A program made the translations under genes and the position numbers. The notes under the pieces were generated by a model. That model worked only from the letters and a program-made list of their open reading frames with translations. It was not told the DNA's origin and ran no database searches. Positions 47,931-58,778 of a stretch of DNA of 64,000 nucleotides are shown here, piece by piece. Origin of the DNA: Robiginitomaculum sp. GTDB taxonomy: Bacteria > Pseudomonadota > Alphaproteobacteria > Caulobacterales > Maricaulaceae. Position 1 is the stretch's first letter. Every line of letters begins with the position of its first letter. The DNA is taken from NCBI GenBank assembly GCA_021776525.1, contig JAJFFT010000006.1, positions 434,001 to 498,000 on the forward strand, given 5' to 3'.

Positions 47931-48977
47931 TTGAAACTTTCTTCTTCAGCGCTTCTTCGTTTTCTCAATAAGCCAGACCCGGCCATCTCTGTTCTTTTGC
48001 TCTACGGGCCAGATCATGGCCTTGTTGGAGAGCGCGCTAAAGCCATTGAAAACAATTACTTAGGTGATGATGCCGGTCCGTTTTCTCAAACCATATTAAC
48101 GCAGCCTGACCTGAAAAACGACCCGGCCGTTTTACAGGACGAGTTTTGTGCACTGGCCCTTGGCGGCGGCGCTCGCGTTGTACGGCTTAAAACCACCGCG
48201 GATCAATCTGCAAAGTCCGTAATAAGCCTTTTGGCTGCGCTTGATCAGGGCAAAATAAGACCTGCGGCTTTATTGTTGATAGAAGCAGGAGATCTTGGCC
48301 CGCGCTCTGGCCTGCGAAAAGCCGTTGAGCAAAACAAAACCAATGCGGCCACCATCGCCTGTTATGCACCCAGTGTGGGGGATTTGCGCGCTCTGGCACA
48401 AGCACAAGCTGATGCTTGTGGTTTACGCTATGGTCCCGGAGCGCTTGATCTTTTAATCGCCCGCCTGCCCCAGGACCGCGCCCTTGCCGGCTCTGAAGTT
48501 GAAAAACTTATGCTTTATTGCGCGCAATCTGATGGCCATCAGATTGATATTGCCGATATCAACGCCATCGTCATTGATAGCCTGGAGCTTGGTCTTGACC
48601 AATTTTCCTTTGCCGTTGCCAGTGGTGCGTTCGCGCAGGCAGACCAGCTTTTACAAAACGCACTGGAGGCCGGGCAATCCCCCATCGCACTTTTACGGGC
48701 CTTACAACGCCACTTCGCCCGGTTAAACGAGGCTAAATCGGCCTTAGATGTCGGAAAAGATATTAAATCAGCCATGGCCAGCCTGCGCCCGCCGGTTTTT
48801 TTCAACGCACAGCAACGCTTTTCACGCCAGCTGCAGGCTTGGTCGGGACCGGCGCTGAGGCGCACCATGGCGCTGTGTCTTGTGACAGAGCGTGCCATGA
48901 AAAGCAGTGGGTCGATACCTGATAACCTGCTGGCCCGTCTGGTGGTTAAGGTCTGTGCCGGGCGCACCAAACGATAG
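47931..48977 (+). CDS. holA: DNA polymerase III subunit delta
   Basis: VLLYGPDHGLVGERAKAI...; location and length. Confidence 0.93.
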   Translation: MKLSSSALLRFLNKPDPAISVLLLYGPDHGLVGERAKAIENNYLGDDAGPFSQTILTQPDLKNDPAVLQDEFCALALGGGARVVRLKTTADQSAKSVISLLAALDQGKIRPAALLLIEAGDLGPRSGLRKAVEQNKTNAATIACYAPSVGDLRALAQAQADACGLRYGPGALDLLIARLPQDRALAGSEVEKLMLYCAQSDGHQIDIADINAIVIDSLELGLDQFSFAVASGAFAQADQLLQNALEAGQSPIALLRALQRHFARLNEAKSALDVGKDIKSAMASLRPPVFFNAQQRFSRQLQAWSGPALRRTMALCLVTERAMKSSGSIPDNLLARLVVKVCAGRTKR

Positions 48978-49001
48978 CGTATGCCGCGCCGTGCTCTGAG
49001 C

Positions 49002-49883
49002 TTAGTCCTGGGTCAGGCGCCGGCAAAGGTCATCCAGTTGTTCAAGTGTGCGATAACTGATCCGAATATGCCCCGAGCCATTCGCCCGTGAAGAAATACC
49101 AACCGCAAGGCCCAGCCGTCGGGTCAGATCTTCTTCCAGCGCCATGGTGTCGGGATCTTTGCCGCCGCCGGACCTGGACTTGCTGCCCTTGGTTTCAGGC
49201 GCCTGGTTGGCCTGACGAGCCAACTGCTCAGCCTGGCGAACATTCAAACCCTCTTTGGCGACTCGCAAAGCAAGTGCCTCTGGGTTTGGGGTGTTGATCA
49301 TGGCGCGGCCATGACCGGCGCTTAATGCGCCCTCGCAAATTAATTCCTGAACGGAGGATGGCAGGCTCAGCAAACGGATGGCATTGGCGATTGCCGCCCG
49401 GCTTTTTCCTACCGTTTTCGCGATCTCTTCTTGTGTGTGGTTAAACTGGTCGGACAAAACCTGAAAGCCCCGCGCCTCTTCGATCGGGTCCAGGTCCGTG
49501 CGCTGAATGTTTTCAATCAGCGCAATTTCCATCACCTCTCGGTCCGACAGATCTCGAACAAGAACAGGCACCTCGTGCAAGCCGGCCCGTTGCGCGGCAC
49601 GCCAGCGGCGCTCGCCCGCCACAATCTGATAACCGTCCCCGCCAGGAATAGGCCGCACGATAATCGGCTGCAACACACCTTTTTCCATAATCGAGTTGGT
49701 CAGGTCTTGAAGATCATCTTCTCCAAAGCGGCGACGTGGTTGGTCCGGGTTCCGACTTAAGGATTCAATAGGTACAAAGTTGCCTTTGTTGTTTTCCGCT
49801 ACGGCAAGTTCAGGCCCATCGGCCTCACCCAATAATGCCGATAAACCTCTGCCCAGGCGTTGTCCTTTTGGAGTGTCGCTCAT
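49002..49883 (-). CDS. parB: Chromosome partitioning protein ParB
   Basis: RLGRGLSALLGE, GERRWRAAQRAGLHEVPVLVRDLSDREVMEIALIENIQRTDLDPIEEA. Confidence 0.97.
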   Translation of the reverse strand: MSDTPKGQRLGRGLSALLGEADGPELAVAENNKGNFVPIESLSRNPDQPRRRFGEDDLQDLTNSIMEKGVLQPIIVRPIPGGDGYQIVAGERRWRAAQRAGLHEVPVLVRDLSDREVMEIALIENIQRTDLDPIEEARGFQVLSDQFNHTQEEIAKTVGKSRAAIANAIRLLSLPSSVQELICEGALSAGHGRAMINTPNPEALALRVAKEGLNVRQAEQLARQANQAPETKGSKSRSGGGKDPDTMALEEDLTRRLGLAVGISSRANGSGHIRISYRTLEQLDDLCRRLTQD

Positions 49884-50683
49884 AATGCCCTTACCTTGTT
49901 TTCTCGGCGAATGACTTCACTCGCCAAACGCATATAGGCCTTGCTGCCCGCGCATTTGTGATCATAAATCAACGCTGGTTTGCCATAAGACGGCGCCTCG
50001 GAAACCCGCACATTGCGCGGGATAACGGTTTCATAAACGGTGTCGCCAAAGTGTTTGCGCACATCGTCTGAAACCTGTTTGGAAAGATTATTGCGCGGGT
50101 CGTACATGGTCAGCACCAGACCCTGAATTTCCAGTCTGGGGTTGAGATTAACGCGAACCAGATCAACCGTGCGCAAAAGCTGGGTGAGGCCTTCCAATGC
50201 AAAAAACTCGCATTGTAAGGGGACCAGCAACGCGTCTGCAGCAGTCAAGGCGTTGACCGTCAAGACGTTCAGTGATGGCGGACAGTCGATCAGCACATAT
50301 TCGTATTCGCCGCTTTTTTTAAGATCGATCAGCGCGTCTTTGAGGCGGTGCGAACGGCGGGCAACATTTGCCAGCTCAAGTTCGGCCCCAGCAAGATCGG
50401 CCTCTGCGGGTGCAATGTGAAGACCGGGAACCTTGGTCCGCACAATCGACTTCATTAACGGCGCTTGACCGACCATAACATCATATGTTGTTACGCGGCG
50501 CGCCGCATGATCTATGCCCAAACCCGTCGACGCATTGCCCTGGGGGTCGAGGTCCAAGATCAAGGTTTGTTTGCCAATGGCGCATAACGCCGTTGCCAAA
50601 TTAATCGTTGTGGTGGTTTTCCCCACACCGCCCTTTTGATTGGCAATAGCAATAATACGAAGGCCGGCAGGTGTTTTAGGCAC
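49880..50683 (-). CDS. parA: Chromosome partitioning ATPase ParA
   Basis: IIAIANQKGGVGKTTTTINLATAL deviant Walker A. Confidence 0.97.
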   Translation of the reverse strand: MPKTPAGLRIIAIANQKGGVGKTTTTINLATALCAIGKQTLILDLDPQGNASTGLGIDHAARRVTTYDVMVGQAPLMKSIVRTKVPGLHIAPAEADLAGAELELANVARRSHRLKDALIDLKKSGEYEYVLIDCPPSLNVLTVNALTAADALLVPLQCEFFALEGLTQLLRTVDLVRVNLNPRLEIQGLVLTMYDPRNNLSKQVSDDVRKHFGDTVYETVIPRNVRVSEAPSYGKPALIYDHKCAGSKAYMRLASEVIRRENKVRAL

Positions 50684-51305
50684 GATAGGCTTCCTCGATC
50701 TTCAAAATTGTTGCCGTTTTATCTGTCAGACTTGGAACAGATTCGTATTTCAAAACCCAAGCCTTGCGGGCCTCTTCAATTTCTTTTTGCACTTCTGCGC
50801 CCTTTAAAAACAACCTGACCGTCGACGGGCCTGCAAAAGCCTCACTTAAGCCCAGCAATTTGGGTAACGGCGCCAATGCCCTTGCTGTTATCACATCATA
50901 TGGCTTGGGCGGCAAGGATTCAGATCGTGCGCAAAGTACATCCGCCGGGGCCCCCGTCTCATCGATACAGGCCCGTAAAAAAGCCGCTTTTTTTGCGTTC
51001 GACTCGACCAGCGTGACATGAGCCGGGTGATTTTCCATGCGCATGAGGGCAATTGCAATGCCCGGAAAGCCAGCGCCAGAACCAAGATCGATCCAGCGCG
51101 TTGCTCTGTCAGGCATGAGACGCGCCAATTGTGCGCTATCGAGCGCATGGCGCGTCCAAAAAGCATCCAAGGTTGCTGGTGCCACCAGGTTTATCCGCTT
51201 TGACCACTTGCGCAACAGCGCATTCCAAAGGTCAAAGCGCCCCAGTGTTTCACGTGAAACATTCAGATTTTCAGAAAAAAGATCGCGGCCAGTATCGATG
51301 CTCAT
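50676..51305 (-). CDS. rsmG: 16S rRNA (guanine527-N7)-methyltransferase
   Basis: [21 protein letters not shown]...[18 protein letters not shown]. Confidence 0.96.
   Translation of the reverse strand: MSIDTGRDLFSENLNVSRETLGRFDLWNALLRKWSKRINLVAPATLDAFWTRHALDSAQLARLMPDRATRWIDLGSGAGFPGIAIALMRMENHPAHVTLVESNAKKAAFLRACIDETGAPADVLCARSESLPPKPYDVITARALAPLPKLLGLSEAFAGPSTVRLFLKGAEVQKEIEEARKAWVLKYESVPSLTDKTATILKIEEAYRA
51246..51261. other. parS: parS site (TGTTTCACGTGAAACA) at 5' end of rsmG
   Basis: Exact 16-bp consensus. Confidence 0.95.
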
Positions 51306-53188
51306 GCTCTTTTTTTGCGCCCCACACGCCTGATATAATGGGACAACAACGCCAGAGCGCCGGGAGAAACCCCTTCCAGGCGCCCCGCCTGACCCAGTGT
51401 TTCTGGTTGTGCGGCGATGAGCTTTTCTTTGGCTTCGTTTGAAAGCCCCGATATTGAGCGGTAATCCAGCCCTTCCGGCAAACGCTGGTGCTCTTCGCGC
51501 TTAAAGCGCTTAACCTCGCGTTTTTGGCGATCCAAATATCCTGCATATCGGGCGTCTATAGCCAATTGTTCCGCGATCTTTGGCTCTATGGTGTTTAGTG
51601 CGGGCCACGCAAGAATAATGTCTGCCCAATCTTTATCTGGATAAGCCAATATATCCAAAGGCGTGCGGCGTACACCATCCTGATTGACCTTAATATCCAA
51701 CCGACCGAGCTCTTGCGGCGTCTTTTGACATGACAAAGCCAGCGCGCGCGCCGCCTTAAGGGCCTGACTTTTTGCTGTAAAGGTATGTTGCCGATCCGCA
51801 CCAACACAACCTAAGTTTAAGCCAATTGGTGTTAATCTCTGGTCGGCATTATCGGCGCGCAGGCTGAGGCGGTATTCGGCGCGTGATGTATACATACGAT
51901 ACGGCTCGCTGACCCCGTGGCTGGTCAGGTCATCCACCATGACCCCCAAATATGCCTCGCTGCGGTCAGGCACAAAAGGTGTGGAGCCACCGGCGCTAAG
52001 CGCCGCATTTAACCCAGCCAATAGGCCTTGGGCCGCCGCCTCTTCATAGCCCGTTGTCCCATTGATTTGTCCTGCGAGATAAAGCCCAGAAACAGTTTTG
52101 ACCTGTAGGCTAGACTTGAGCGCCCTTGGGTCGACATAGTCATATTCAATCGCATAGCCATAACGGTGAACACGAACGTTTTCCAAGCCATCCATGGTGC
52201 GTAAAAACCGGTCCTGCACGTCGGTCGGCAATGAGGTTGAAATCCCATTTGGATAAATCAATGGGCTGTTCAACCCTTCTGGCTCCAGAAATATCTGGTG
52301 TCCTGATTTATCTGCAAAACGGGTGATTTTATCTTCTATAGAGGGGCAATAGCGCGGCCCGGTGCCGCTGATTTGCCCTGACGCCATTGCAGACAGGCCT
52401 ATGTTTTGTGCGATTACTTCATGGGTCTTCTTATTGGTCCAGCTGATCCCGCACGAAATTTGCGGCACCTCAACGGTCTTGGTCAGAAAAGACAAAGGAA
52501 CCGGGTTTTCATCTGCCGCCTGCATTTCCAGCGCGCTCCAGTTTATGCTGTCTTTTTCAAGCCGGGCGGGCGTGCCCGTTTTAAGCCGCCCCATTGGTAA
52601 ATTCAGGGCGGCGAGTGTGCGTGCCAAACCAATAGATGGGGCTTCGCCATACCGCCCCGCCGCTTTTTGTTCGCGGCCACAATGGATTATCCCGTTCAAA
52701 AACGTGCCTGTGGTTAAAACCACTGAGGCACATGGTATTCTTGCCCCGCTGGCGCAGACAACAGCACGAACCCAGCCATCTTTTATGTCGATGTCTTCAA
52801 CACGGTCTTCAAAAACGAAAAGGCCAGATTGTTCAGCGATCAGACCCGCCATCGCCTTTTGGTAAAGGTCGCGGTCTGATTGCGTCCTTGGTCCTTGTAC
52901 CGCGGGGCCTTTGCTGCGGTTCAACAGCCGAAACTGTATGCCTGATGCGTCGGCAGCCTTTCCCATCAAACCATCCAGTGCGTCGACCTCGCGGACCAAG
53001 TGTCCTTTGCCAATTCCACCAATGGCCGGGTTACAGGACATTTGCCCAAAGTTGTTGGTGCTGGGACTGATCAGCAATGTGGACGCACCCATGCGCGCTG
53101 CGGCTGCGGCCGCTTCGCATCCGGCATGTCCACCGCCGATAACGATGACATCATAGCTTTGATCTGTGTTGTGCATCTGTTTTGCCAA
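51302..53188 (-). CDS. mnmG: tRNA uridine-5-carboxymethylaminomethyl modification enzyme MnmG
   Basis: [47 protein letters not shown]. Confidence 0.98.
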   Translation of the reverse strand: MAKQMHNTDQSYDVIVIGGGHAGCEAAAAAARMGASTLLISPSTNNFGQMSCNPAIGGIGKGHLVREVDALDGLMGKAADASGIQFRLLNRSKGPAVQGPRTQSDRDLYQKAMAGLIAEQSGLFVFEDRVEDIDIKDGWVRAVVCASGARIPCASVVLTTGTFLNGIIHCGREQKAAGRYGEAPSIGLARTLAALNLPMGRLKTGTPARLEKDSINWSALEMQAADENPVPLSFLTKTVEVPQISCGISWTNKKTHEVIAQNIGLSAMASGQISGTGPRYCPSIEDKITRFADKSGHQIFLEPEGLNSPLIYPNGISTSLPTDVQDRFLRTMDGLENVRVHRYGYAIEYDYVDPRALKSSLQVKTVSGLYLAGQINGTTGYEEAAAQGLLAGLNAALSAGGSTPFVPDRSEAYLGVMVDDLTSHGVSEPYRMYTSRAEYRLSLRADNADQRLTPIGLNLGCVGADRQHTFTAKSQALKAARALALSCQKTPQELGRLDIKVNQDGVRRTPLDILAYPDKDWADIILAWPALNTIEPKIAEQLAIDARYAGYLDRQKREVKRFKREEHQRLPEGLDYRSISGLSNEAKEKLIAAQPETLGQAGRLEGVSPGALALLSHYIRRVGRKKRA

Positions 53189-53258
53189 TTCCGTACGGCG
53201 GGCTGCATAGCCTTATCGGTGCCTTATGTCGAATCTCATACCCATTGCACCAAAGAAA

Positions 53259-53274
53259 TGTTTCACGTGAAACA
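53259..53274. other. parS: parS site (TGTTTCACGTGAAACA) between mnmG and mnmE
   Basis: Exact 16-bp consensus. Confidence 0.96.
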
Positions 53275-53290
53275 TATTGAGTCTGATGAT

Positions 53291-54649
53291 CTATTTTCCA
53301 ATACAAAACGCGCTGAAAATTTTTCCCAACACTTCTTCTGTATCGGCCTCTCCCGTTATTTGCCCAAGCGCGGCGTTGGCTTCACGTAAGTGCTCTCCCG
53401 CCAGCTCGGGGCTTTGCGCGACCAGTTGCGTCGCGCATACCAGTTCATTTCGGGTGTCTTCCAACGCAAGCCGGTGCCGCACACGCGTCAAGCTGGCGCT
53501 TTCCTGATTGCCCAACAGGTCCGTCACTTGCGTGCCAAGGGCTTTAAGAAGCTCTGTTGTTCCCAGCCCCTTTTGCGCTGATATGGTGTGTGTTTGCGTC
53601 TGGGTATTCAGGCTCAACACCTCAACGCTCGCTCCCTGTTCAACTAAATCGCTTTTGTTCAAAACGATAAAATCACCGGGCTGAAGCAAGGCGCGCATAC
53701 CATCATCAACATTTATTGGCCTTGAACTATCCAGCACAAGTATCCGCATATCAGCCAACTTGGCAGCCTTCATAGTTCTTTTAATCCCCTCTTTTTCAAC
53801 AGCCTGGTCTGTTTCTCGCAAACCCGCTGTGTCTGCCAGCTCAACCAGAAACCCGTTTAGATTCAGGCGAACGCGAACCACATCCCGCGTTGTTCCAGGT
53901 TCCGGTGAGACAATGGCCGCATCTTCTCCGGCCAGGCGGTTTAATAATGTAGACTTGCCTGCATTAACCGCCCCGATCAGAGCAATATTAAATCCCGAGC
54001 GTATCCGCTCGCCCCGGTGCTGATCTGATAAGTGTGTATCCAGCTGTTTGATCAGGATATTAACTTTTGGCTCAAGGGCATTTAGCGCATCTGTAATAAC
54101 GTCGTCTTCTTCGGGAAAATCAATACAGGCCTCTATTTGCGCCCGGATCATTGTAAGGTCTTCTCGCCACCCCGCATAAAGCCCCCCAAGCGCGCCGCTA
54201 AGTTGGCGCTGGGCCTGTGCTAATTGGCCTTCTGTTTGCGCATCGATAATGTCTGCAACGGCTTCGGCCTGGACCAGATCAAGTTTTCCGTTTTCAAAAG
54301 CGCGCCTTGTAAATTCTCCCGGGCCTGCGGGCTCTGCCCCTAAACCAAGCAATGTTTTACTGGCTTTTTCTATTACGGCCGGGCCGCCGTGCAGGTGCAG
54401 CTCTAACACATCCTCCCCGGTAAAACTTGCTGGCCCGGCAAAAAAAAGGACCAGGGCCTGATCAAATGGCGTGAGCTCTGCTCCATCAAAAAGAGCACAT
54501 AGTGTTGCTTGCCGGGCCTTAAGGGCCTTTCCCCCAGTAATCATCTTTAAGATGCTCGTGGTTTTGCTGCCACTAAGACGCAGCACAGCCAAGCCGGACC
54601 GTCCCGGCGGGGTAGCCAAGGCAAAAACCGTCGGTCGAATGTCGCTCAC
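53291..54649 (-). CDS. mnmE: tRNA modification GTPase MnmE
   Basis: GAVNAGKSTLLNRLAGEDAAIVSPEPGTTRDVV; C-terminal FSAFCIGK. Confidence 0.98.
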   Translation of the reverse strand: MSDIRPTVFALATPPGRSGLAVLRLSGSKTTSILKMITGGKALKARQATLCALFDGAELTPFDQALVLFFAGPASFTGEDVLELHLHGGPAVIEKASKTLLGLGAEPAGPGEFTRRAFENGKLDLVQAEAVADIIDAQTEGQLAQAQRQLSGALGGLYAGWREDLTMIRAQIEACIDFPEEDDVITDALNALEPKVNILIKQLDTHLSDQHRGERIRSGFNIALIGAVNAGKSTLLNRLAGEDAAIVSPEPGTTRDVVRVRLNLNGFLVELADTAGLRETDQAVEKEGIKRTMKAAKLADMRILVLDSSRPINVDDGMRALLQPGDFIVLNKSDLVEQGASVEVLSLNTQTQTHTISAQKGLGTTELLKALGTQVTDLLGNQESASLTRVRHRLALEDTRNELVCATQLVAQSPELAGEHLREANAALGQITGEADTEEVLGKIFSAFCIGK

Positions 54650-54891
54650 GGTTTTTTATGCGCTCCGCCAGATACCGCGCCGGACATCAGGCCCATAAAC
54701 TGTTCGCTCATTTTTCCACCTAGTGACATCCATTGTCCCATAAGCGCATCCGGAGACAAGTCCGCCATATTTTCCTGCATTCTTTTTGTCATTTCGGCAG
54801 TCAGCGTTTCATTAAGCCCTTTGACATCAGGCAGCCCAAAAAAAGTGCGGGCCTCTTCGGGTGTACAAGAAATATCGATTTTGACTTTCAT
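54646..54891 (-). CDS. DUF6489-like small protein
   Basis: MKVKIDISCTPEEARTFFGLPDVKGLNETL... Confidence 0.7.
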   Translation of the reverse strand: MKVKIDISCTPEEARTFFGLPDVKGLNETLTAEMTKRMQENMADLSPDALMGQWMSLGGKMSEQFMGLMSGAVSGGAHKKP

Positions 54892-55225
54892 AGCTTTTCC
54901 TCTTCTGAGCGCTTGCGCATCATAATGTCATAATTTTTTCATCGCACCTCTAAATGTGTGTGATGGTCTTGGCCGCATCTGTTTGGTATGACCAACGCCC
55001 TTTTGGTATTACTTTACACTATCCTGCTTTCACACTCATTGAAATTTTGTTGCTGCCAATGTGGGGTTATATTCTATAGCCGCTGAAAACTGTGATCCGT
55101 TTTTCATATCCCTGTCCATAAAAAGGAGTGAACTATTACAGACAAGCCCTTCTTCTTTCGGGTTGCTCCTTGCCCTAGCTGACAGTTTGCGCTTCTGTGC
55201 ACTGGTCGTCGCTTCTCGATACTTT

Positions 55226-56146
55226 ATGGGCAATACAATGCGTTTCATTCTGCTTGGCTTTTGTTTTTTTATCTTCGTTTCCTGTTCACAGGTTATACCG
55301 CAGTCTGACCCTTCACAGGATTTAGCCTCGTTTTTTGACTGTGTGCGAGAAAACAACGGTGCACTGGTCAGCGCACACCGCGGTGGGCCAAGGCCTGGTT
55401 ACGCAGAAAATTCTCTGCCGACTTTTCAACACACAGCCAAAGGCGGTCTTGTCTTATTGGAAGTTGACGTTCGAAAATCCGCAGACGGTGTTTTGTTTTT
55501 ACTTCATGATGACACGTTGGACAGAACCAGTACCGGTCGCGGTCCAGTAAAGGGTTTGTCTTGGTCAGCCTTAGAGCGCTTTGAGCTTCTAGATGAGAAT
55601 GGCAAAAAAACAGGTGCACACATTCCTGATCTTGCCAGCGTCCTGCGCTGGGCCAAATCGGCGCCGGTTGTTTTGCAACTTGATATAAAGGGAAGAGCAC
55701 GTTTCTTCGACATCGCAAAAGCCGTGCGTAAAGCCAGCATGTCACAACGGGTAATGCTGATCACCTATAACGAGAAACAAGCCTATATGGCCTCAAAGCA
55801 TGCGCCGGGTGTTGCGCTCTCGGTTTCCATAGACAGTCTAGACGATTATGACCGGCTAATTGCGAACGGAATAGACGCCAGACAGATCATTGCCTGGACC
55901 GGCACCGGAGCAATAAAACCTTTATTATACAAAGCTTTATCTGATCGTGGTGTGGAAAACATATATGGTGCGCTGGGACGTACTGACCGAAGGGCGGCAC
56001 GCACAGGCGGGCCCGGCGTTTATCGCAATATCATTGGTGATGGCGTGCATATTATTGCAACCGATCGGGCCGCTGCGGTCCGCCGAGCCTTAAAGGCAGA
56101 CGACCGTGCGGAACGGCTTTGTGCGCTTCCTGAAATAAAGGCTTGA
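55226..56146 (+). CDS. Glycerophosphodiester phosphodiesterase, lipoprotein
   Basis: Lipobox FVSCS; ALVSAHRGGPRPGYAENSLPTFQ, LEVDVRKSADGVLFLLHDDTLDRTSTGRG. Confidence 0.92.
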   Translation: MGNTMRFILLGFCFFIFVSCSQVIPQSDPSQDLASFFDCVRENNGALVSAHRGGPRPGYAENSLPTFQHTAKGGLVLLEVDVRKSADGVLFLLHDDTLDRTSTGRGPVKGLSWSALERFELLDENGKKTGAHIPDLASVLRWAKSAPVVLQLDIKGRARFFDIAKAVRKASMSQRVMLITYNEKQAYMASKHAPGVALSVSIDSLDDYDRLIANGIDARQIIAWTGTGAIKPLLYKALSDRGVENIYGALGRTDRRAARTGGPGVYRNIIGDGVHIIATDRAAAVRRALKADDRAERLCALPEIKA

Positions 56147-56154
56147 TGGTTTTC

Positions 56155-56772
56155 TTATAGGGCGATGGCGCGTTTCCACGCCGGCCTTTCTTTTAATGCT
56201 TCCCAATATTGGACCACATTTTCCGGCGCTATGTCGTCCAGCGCCCCGATCATATCGAGCACGAAAAGGACATAGCCAACAGAAATATCAGCAGCGCTGA
56301 AACCACGTTTTAATATGCTGTTCTCGCCCTTCATGCTGTTGCCCAACAATTCGGCCGCGCTCGTCAGGTTAGCGGTAGCCCATTTTGCAATATCGGCATT
56401 GCGTTGTTCTTCTGGGAGCAATAACCGGTGGCCGATCAATAATGACATATACATGCCAAAATGAGATTCTCCGGCGTGCAGCCATTGCAGATATGGGCCA
56501 AACTCATCATCGTCCGGCTCACACGACAAGTTAGATGCGCCCTGTTTTCCCAACAGATATTCCATAATAGCCACGGATTCCAGCATCAACAAATTGCCGT
56601 CTTTCAGGGCTGGAACTTTTTGTAACGGGTTTATGGCAGCGTATTTTTCGCCCCCGGTATTTCCCATTTTGAAATCAAGGACTTCCAGCTCATAAGACAG
56701 CCCCATTTCTTCCATCAACCATAGTGGGCGAAGCGACCGCGTGCGGCGGGCATGAAAAAGCGTGAAAGCCAT
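56155..56772 (-). CDS. Glutathione S-transferase family protein
   Basis: LFHARRTRSLRPLWLMEEMGLSYELEVLDF...KVPALKDGNLLMLESVAIMEYL. Confidence 0.92.
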   Translation of the reverse strand: MAFTLFHARRTRSLRPLWLMEEMGLSYELEVLDFKMGNTGGEKYAAINPLQKVPALKDGNLLMLESVAIMEYLLGKQGASNLSCEPDDDEFGPYLQWLHAGESHFGMYMSLLIGHRLLLPEEQRNADIAKWATANLTSAAELLGNSMKGENSILKRGFSAADISVGYVLFVLDMIGALDDIAPENVVQYWEALKERPAWKRAIAL

Positions 56773-56787
56773 AGTTTACCAGTCTTC

Positions 56788-58131
56788 TTAGGTGTTCATA
56801 CTGTCAAAAAACTCATCATTGTTTTTCGTTTGACGCAGTTTTTCCAGAAGGAATTCAATGGCATCCGTTGTACCCATAGGGTTGAGAATACGGCGCAAAA
56901 CAAACATTTTCTGCAACACATCCTTGGACACCAGCAATTCTTCTTTGCGTGTTCCGGACTTTGTAACATCAATGGCTGGGAAAACCCGTTTGTCTGAAAC
57001 CTTGCGGTCCAGAACAATTTCTGAGTTCCCTGTGCCTTTAAACTCTTCAAAGATCACTTCATCCATGCGCGAGCCGGTTTCAACCAATGCCGTTGAAATA
57101 ATACTCAGTGATCCACCGTTTTCGATATTCCGGGCTGCCCCAAAAAACCGCTTTGGTCTTTGCAGTGCGTTTGCATCAACACCGCCGGTCAAGACTTTGC
57201 CTGATGATGGGACAACCGTGTTATAGGCACGGCCAAGGCGCGTAATGGAATCGAGCAAAATAACCACATCGCGACCATGCTCTACCAGACGTTTGGCCTT
57301 TTCTATCACCATTTCGGCGACTTGTACGTGGCGCGTAGCCGGCTCATCAAAAGTCGAAGAAACAACTTCGCCTTTTACTGAACGCTGCATGTCGGTCACC
57401 TCTTCGGGGCGTTCATCAATCAAAAGCACGATCAGGAAACATTCTGGGTGGTTTGCCTCAATAGCATGGGCAATGTTTTGCAAAAGGACGGTTTTACCTG
57501 TCCGTGGCGGAGCAACAATCAAGGCGCGTTGGCCTTTGCCCAGCGGTGCGACAATATCAATAACGCGCCCGGAGCGATCCTTAATCGCTGGGTCTTCAGT
57601 TTCCATTTTCATCTGTTCTTCGGGGTAAAGCGGGGTCAGGTTATCAAACAGAACTTTGTGACGGGCTTTTTCCGGGTCTTCAAAGTTAATCGCTAAGGTC
57701 TTTACCAGCGCGAAATAACGTTCTCCGTCGCGCGGGCTGCGAATTTCACCTTCTACGGTATCTCCTGTCCGCAGGCCAAGTTTACGAATCTGCGATGGAC
57801 TAACATAAATATCGTCTGGTCCTGCCAGATAATTGGATTCTGGCGATCTTAAAAAACCAAACCCATCTTGCAGGGTTTCTAAAACGCCGCCGCCATGAAT
57901 TTCAACATCGCGTTCCGCTAGGTCTTTAAGGATGGCAAACATCATATCTTGTTTGCGCATGGTCGAGGCATTTTCGACCTCCAAAGATTCCGCGAGTTTT
58001 AGCAAATCCTTTGGATCTTTTTCTTTAAGCTCCTGCAAGGTCATGCGTGTCATGCCCTTCGGTGCTTCTTTTTTAACCGGCTCTTCTATTGGCAGGTCAT
58101 CACATTCAGTTTTATCGTCTTCCGCAGTCAT
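56788..58131 (-). CDS. rho: Transcription termination factor Rho
   Basis: [41 protein letters not shown]. Confidence 0.98.
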   Translation of the reverse strand: MTAEDDKTECDDLPIEEPVKKEAPKGMTRMTLQELKEKDPKDLLKLAESLEVENASTMRKQDMMFAILKDLAERDVEIHGGGVLETLQDGFGFLRSPESNYLAGPDDIYVSPSQIRKLGLRTGDTVEGEIRSPRDGERYFALVKTLAINFEDPEKARHKVLFDNLTPLYPEEQMKMETEDPAIKDRSGRVIDIVAPLGKGQRALIVAPPRTGKTVLLQNIAHAIEANHPECFLIVLLIDERPEEVTDMQRSVKGEVVSSTFDEPATRHVQVAEMVIEKAKRLVEHGRDVVILLDSITRLGRAYNTVVPSSGKVLTGGVDANALQRPKRFFGAARNIENGGSLSIISTALVETGSRMDEVIFEEFKGTGNSEIVLDRKVSDKRVFPAIDVTKSGTRKEELLVSKDVLQKMFVLRRILNPMGTTDAIEFLLEKLRQTKNNDEFFDSMNT

Positions 58132-58316
58132 TTCTGGCGGGGCTCCTGTCTTTCTACCTTCATTATATAAACACAGACACAAATGCCCTGTTCAGCAAAA
58201 CGAAGATCCAAGCTTTGGGTGTGTGGTGGTCTTCCTGAAAGGTGCCACCAGTAAGAAGCCTCTCTAAGAGCACGCTCATTAGGCTTCGTCAAGTTGTACC
58301 CGCGTTTATGCTGGTT

Positions 58317-58778
58317 TTATCTGATCCAGACGACTGCTATCAGAACAATAAAAACAGCTAATAACGCGGGCAATTCATTGATAAAACGCCACTTTGTCTG
58401 ACTCAGCGGACGTTCACCTTGTGCCAGTTTTTTACGAACAATAGCAAAATAATGATGCAACAGTGTCATAATGGTAATCAGTGTGAATTTGCTGATCCAT
58501 GCCCAGGAAAGAAAGATTTCCCAGCCTCCCGCACGGCCTGCATTGGAAAAAACTAGCAATATTCCAAAAACCCAAGTCAGCACAAAAGCCGGGTTCATTA
58601 TCACACGTAACAGCCGTTGTTCTTGTAAAATAAGCGTTTCTTCCAACTCGCCGCCTTTTTTGGCCCCATAATGATAAATAAACAAACGTGGCAGGTAAAG
58701 AAGGCCCGCCATCCAGGCAATAACGCTAAGGATATGTCCAGCGCGCCAGTAATCATAATGTTCTGCTAAAAAGATCAC
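58317..58778 (-). CDS. hemJ: HemJ-type protoporphyrinogen oxidase
   Basis: HILSVIAWMAGLLYLPRLFIYH, KWRFINELPALLAVFIVLIAVV. Confidence 0.93.
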   Translation of the reverse strand: MIFLAEHYDYWRAGHILSVIAWMAGLLYLPRLFIYHYGAKKGGELEETLILQEQRLLRVIMNPAFVLTWVFGILLVFSNAGRAGGWEIFLSWAWISKFTLITIMTLLHHYFAIVRKKLAQGERPLSQTKWRFINELPALLAVFIVLIAVVWIR

